From NCBI GenBank assembly GCA_002792495.1, contig PFOK01000038.1, positions 1 to 7,993 on the forward strand: a DNA stretch of 7,993 nucleotides, read 5' to 3'. Numbering within the stretch: position 1 is the stretch's first letter; each line of letters opens with the position of its first letter. Source of the stretch: Candidatus Peregrinibacteria bacterium CG_4_10_14_0_2_um_filter_43_11 (GTDB taxonomy: Bacteria; Patescibacteriota; Gracilibacteria; UM-FILTER-43-11). The position numbers were made by a program, and so were the translations under genes. Positions 7,130-7,993 of the stretch are shown piece by piece. The notes under the pieces are model-generated. The model did no database searches. It saw nothing but the letters and a program-made list of their open reading frames with translations, and was not told where the DNA came from.

Positions 7130-7858
7130 TCAAGATTTCTTCAAGACCCTTAGCAGGCGCCGAACGCCGAGCCCAGGAACGCGGTACTGAGGACCGCGGT
7201 CGCACAGGCGGGCACGGACGAACCCGGGACAGACGTACGCGTACCGGACCCAGACGGGATTGTCTCCGGACTCACACCAGATTCCTCTCCACCCGTTATC
7301 CTGGAAAGATGGCACAAAGCCTTCGGAAGGCTGCACCACAGGCTTGCCTGTAAAGGCCTCAAAAGCGCGGATTTCTCCTTCATTACTGAGCATTTCATAA
7401 CCCGTGGGAACTTGTCTTCCATCTTTTTCGGTGAAAAGGACAGCGTTACGAGTGTTCGGGTAATTCATATTCGTCAAAATCGGCCCGGAACCGCCATTGG
7501 CAATAAGGGGATTGCCCTGTTCATCCACGCCGAATAAAATTGCTCCTTCCTCCATGGCTTCCGCGCGATTTAAATCTTCGCCGTCATTTCCCAAAAGACG
7601 ATCCCTCACCTCTCCCCAGAGACATATGGCTTTATCTGCGTCAGACCAGCGATCATATTGAGCTTCGTAGAAAGCAAGGCGAGGATTTTCAGGGGTCGCA
7701 TCAGCTACAGCTTCACCTCCACCGACAAGAACGCCTGTGGTCTGAGCACGAGTTTGAATAGTGGCTATTTCTGCCGCACGCGTCTTAAGCAATGCATCAG
7801 GCGCTGCCCTTAGCGTTCTCAGGGCGGCATCAACCGCAGCTTGAGTTATTTTAGCCAT
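7130..7858 (-). CDS. DGR variable protein, probable C-type-lectin-like ligand-binding C-terminus
   Basis: This intact 242-residue frame is the target of a diversity-generating retroelement. The N-terminal 45 residues (from MAKITQAAVD) are helical and Ala-rich with no signal peptide. The middle includes RWSDADKAICLWGEVRDRLL (70-89), FGVDEQGNPLIANG (109-122) and TGYEMLSNEGEIRAFEAFTG (152-171). The end has GWRGIWCESGDNPVWVR (189-205), then the variable stretch (206-229) and LGVRRLL (230-236). A Trp-rich core followed by a C-terminal variable segment and a Gly-Val/Phe-Arg ending is typical of C-type-lectin / DUF1566-like DGR targets; that fold is inferred, not shown. At the 12 sites aligned to template Asn codons it has Y, Y, C, G, F, R, R, C, G, Y, V and G. 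The ATG at 7858 lies about 17 bases after the predicted transcription start, with no Shine-Dalgarno motif. The stop is TGA, six residues after the variable repeat. Confidence 0.85.
   Translation of the reverse strand: MAKITQAAVDAALRTLRAAPDALLKTRAAEIATIQTRAQTTGVLVGGGEAVADATPENPRLAFYEAQYDRWSDADKAICLWGEVRDRLLGNDGEDLNRAEAMEEGAILFGVDEQGNPLIANGGSGPILTNMNYPNTRNAVLFTEKDGRQVPTGYEMLSNEGEIRAFEAFTGKPVVQPSEGFVPSFQDNGWRGIWCESGDNPVWVRYAYVCPGFVRARLCDRGPQYRVPGLGVRRLLRVLKKS
7154..7246 (-). repeat. DGR variable repeat (VR) inside the variable-protein gene
   Basis: This segment encodes residues 205-235 and is the counterpart of the template at 6720-6818. Both start with CGG followed by a diversified codon and GCG, and both carry CTC-GG near the end and CTAAGGG just beyond. 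At template AAC/AAT codons the VR reads TAC, TAC, TGT, GGG, TTC, CGT, CGC, TGC, GGT, TAC, GTT and GGG. Changes therefore fall on the first two positions, and a pyrimidine is kept at the third in 10 of 12. The remaining differences at non-adenine sites indicate divergence or a different parental template. Confidence 0.8.
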
Positions 7859-7882
7859 AGGAAATTTTTTTAAGTTACTATC

Positions 7883-7911
7883 ATTTTATCAATAAAAACT
7901 AGTTCTGTCAA
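7883..7911 (-). promoter_or_regulatory. Sigma70-type promoter for the variable-protein gene
   Basis: On the minus strand a perfect TTGACA (7906-7911) is followed after exactly 17 bases by TAAAAT (7883-7888). The expected start of transcription is near 7875, about 17 bases before the ATG at 7858, so the mRNA has a very short leader. Confidence 0.75.
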
Positions 7912-7957
7912 CACATTTTAGGCTCTTATAACAAGTTAATGGGTTTATGTTAAACTG

Positions 7958-7986
7958 GTATTATCTTTTATTTTTTAAGATAATAC
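7958..7986. repeat. Perfect 10-bp inverted repeat at right end
   Basis: GTATTATCTT (7958-7967) and AAGATAATAC (7977-7986) are exact inverse complements around a 9-base T-rich loop. The element lies 46 bases upstream of the variable-protein -35 box and directly before an ATG at 7991-7993. It could be an operator for a regulator of either divergent gene or a weak AT-rich hairpin. The stem is too AT-rich for a convincing intrinsic terminator. Confidence 0.6.
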
Positions 7987-7993
7987 AAATATG

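Noticed and set aside
7130..7132. TGA at the end of the variable-protein gene read as glycine (Gracilibacteria/Absconditabacteria code)
   Set aside because: The long purL, purQ and unknown-gene frames contain no in-frame TGA, and the variable protein ends naturally just after its variable repeat.

Overview
The window looks like a bacterial chromosome segment: compact genes, sigma70-type promoters and a de novo purine pair. The long frames contain no in-frame TGA and the variable-protein gene ends on TGA, so the standard code fits and a TGA=Gly code does not. None of the four intact or partial genes has a clear Shine-Dalgarno sequence. Together with a diversity-generating retroelement (DGR) signature and dispersed AT-rich repeats, this would suit a Patescibacteria (CPR) genome such as Peregrinibacteria. 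That placement is an inference at low to moderate confidence.

Layout. 1-1924 (minus): the first 641 codons of a large, acidic, unrecognised protein that runs off the left edge, behind a near-consensus promoter. 1925-2230: a divergent intergenic region with four copies of a 15-bp repeat and nine copies of a 7-bp repeat. 2231-5182 (plus): purL, a long form with a fused PurS-like N-terminus and no glutaminase domain. 5183-5369: a palindromic repeat-like element and a TATAAT box. 5370-6173 (plus): purQ, the separate glutaminase. PurQ makes ammonia from glutamine and PurL uses it with ATP to convert FGAR to FGAM, the fourth step of purine synthesis.

6170-7858 is a rearranged DGR locus. It holds a decayed IS256-family transposase fragment (minus), the C-terminal part of an Avd-like four-helix-bundle protein (plus), and a non-coding template repeat (TR) dense in AAC/AAT codons (minus, about 6720-6830). 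These are followed by a strongly foldable stretch (6959-7068) and a 242-residue variable protein (minus, 7130-7858) whose last 40 residues form the variable repeat (VR). Over 26 aligned codons, 23 of 28 TR adenines differ in the VR but only 16 of 50 other bases do. That is the adenine-biased signature of DGR mutagenesis, although the non-adenine differences mean this TR is not the immediate parent of this VR. No reverse transcriptase is present in the window.

The right end (7859-7993) carries the promoter of the variable protein, a 10-bp inverted repeat and an ATG at the last three bases that may start a divergent gene.
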